Assembly (NCBI GenBank): GCA_021464525.1
Contig: JADRCO010000892.1
Coordinates: 1 to 24,906 of the forward strand
From: Rhizophagus sp. LPA8_4_AMF
Taxonomy: Eukaryota > Glomeromycota > Glomeromycetes > Glomerales > Glomeraceae
Length of the DNA stretch: 24,906 nt
Direction: 5' to 3'
Part shown: in pieces, positions 24,531 through 24,906 of the stretch
How the letters are laid out: each line of letters begins with the position of its first letter
How positions within the stretch are numbered: position 1 is the first letter of the stretch
Made by a program: the position numbers and the translations under genes
The notes under the pieces: generated by a model
What the model was told of the DNA's origin: nothing
The model's input: only the letters and a program-made list of their open reading frames with translations
Databases searched by the model: none

Positions 24531-24906
24531 TTGAATTAAAGTCGAGAATGTTCTCATAAATTCATGGAAGCGTAATTGTATCAGTAATATTAATAATAAA
24601 ACGATAATTTATTTATTTAAATGAAAGGTAAAATAATAGGGTAAAATATATTAAAAAAATAAAAAAAAATTTAATATAATCAAATTTTAAGTTTAAATTT
24701 TAGAGAATTTGTATTTTACGCATCCTGCGCAAAACGCATCCCTCTGTGTTTGGCTATAGAGTTACGTTTGACGGCGGAGTTTTAGGGTTAGTTAGGGTTA
24801 GTATGTTAGTTATCACATCGTGTCACACCCATATATGTTCCATTTTTACCGCTTATTCTAGGAACTTAGAAATTTTTTCATAAAAAAGTGCTATTTATCA
24901 CCCTTA
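24531..24906. other. AT-rich flank with a short TTAGGG-like run
   Basis: TTTTAGGGTTAGTTAGGGTTAG near 24779-24800 is the only visible pattern. It is too short and irregular to be a telomere. No gene is seen. Confidence 0.4.

Noticed and set aside
24779..24810. Possible telomere end near the window edge
   Set aside because: Only two interrupted TTAGGG units, followed by more than 90 bases of ordinary sequence.

Overview
The window looks like nuclear DNA of an arbuscular mycorrhizal fungus, most likely Rhizophagus (Glomeromycotina). This rests on protein style and composition, not on a database match. The DNA is very AT-rich, short GT..AG introns are visible, and the recognisable genes belong to families greatly expanded in that genus: F-box-like leucine-rich proteins with a conserved N-terminal block, a SAM-domain fragment, a tyrosine-kinase-like pseudogene, a KIAA1586/ZNF862-like hAT transposase, and small secreted proteins with KR (Kex2) sites. 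I see no rRNA, tRNA or CRISPR array.

Layout. 1-1.4 kb: AT-rich flank with a small TIR element, a 50-bp tandem repeat and a TATA box. 1.44-1.62 kb: an intact 59-residue secreted prepropeptide with two KR sites and a two-cysteine C-terminal peptide. 2.65-3.3 kb: a decayed F-box-like gene. 3.35-3.8 kb: the end of a pogo/Tigger-like element sitting on a broken SAM-domain gene. 4.1-4.5 kb: a frameshifted gene of unknown family on the minus strand. 5.27-9.14 kb: a decayed hAT transposase gene whose first exon is split by a 1,589-bp TIR element flanked by TA. 9.32-10.49 kb: a second decayed F-box-like gene. 11.97-12.36 kb: a hAT-type MITE with 8-bp target duplications, apparently inside an unknown spliced gene that continues to 12.92 kb. 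14.73-16.22 kb: the one intact F-box-like gene (494 aa, minus strand), flanked by a diverged direct repeat. 17-19.2 kb: two more TIR elements, one with a perfect 8-bp duplication. 20.99-21.47 kb: a kinase pseudogene. 22.11-22.96 kb: an intact 281-residue secreted protein with a His/Asp linker and a cysteine-rich tail. 23.87-24.19 kb: a second member of the hAT MITE family with a perfect 8-bp duplication. 24.3-24.5 kb: a broken unknown gene on the minus strand.

The genes do not form a pathway. This is accessory, transposon-dense sequence in which gene-family copies decay and only three protein genes look intact: the small peptide, the F-box-like protein and the cysteine-rich secreted protein. 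The most promising leads are the two Kex2-site secreted proteins, whose upstream regions share a short repeat; the in-frame-reversible insertion in the hAT gene; and a dyad motif found upstream of all three F-box-like copies.
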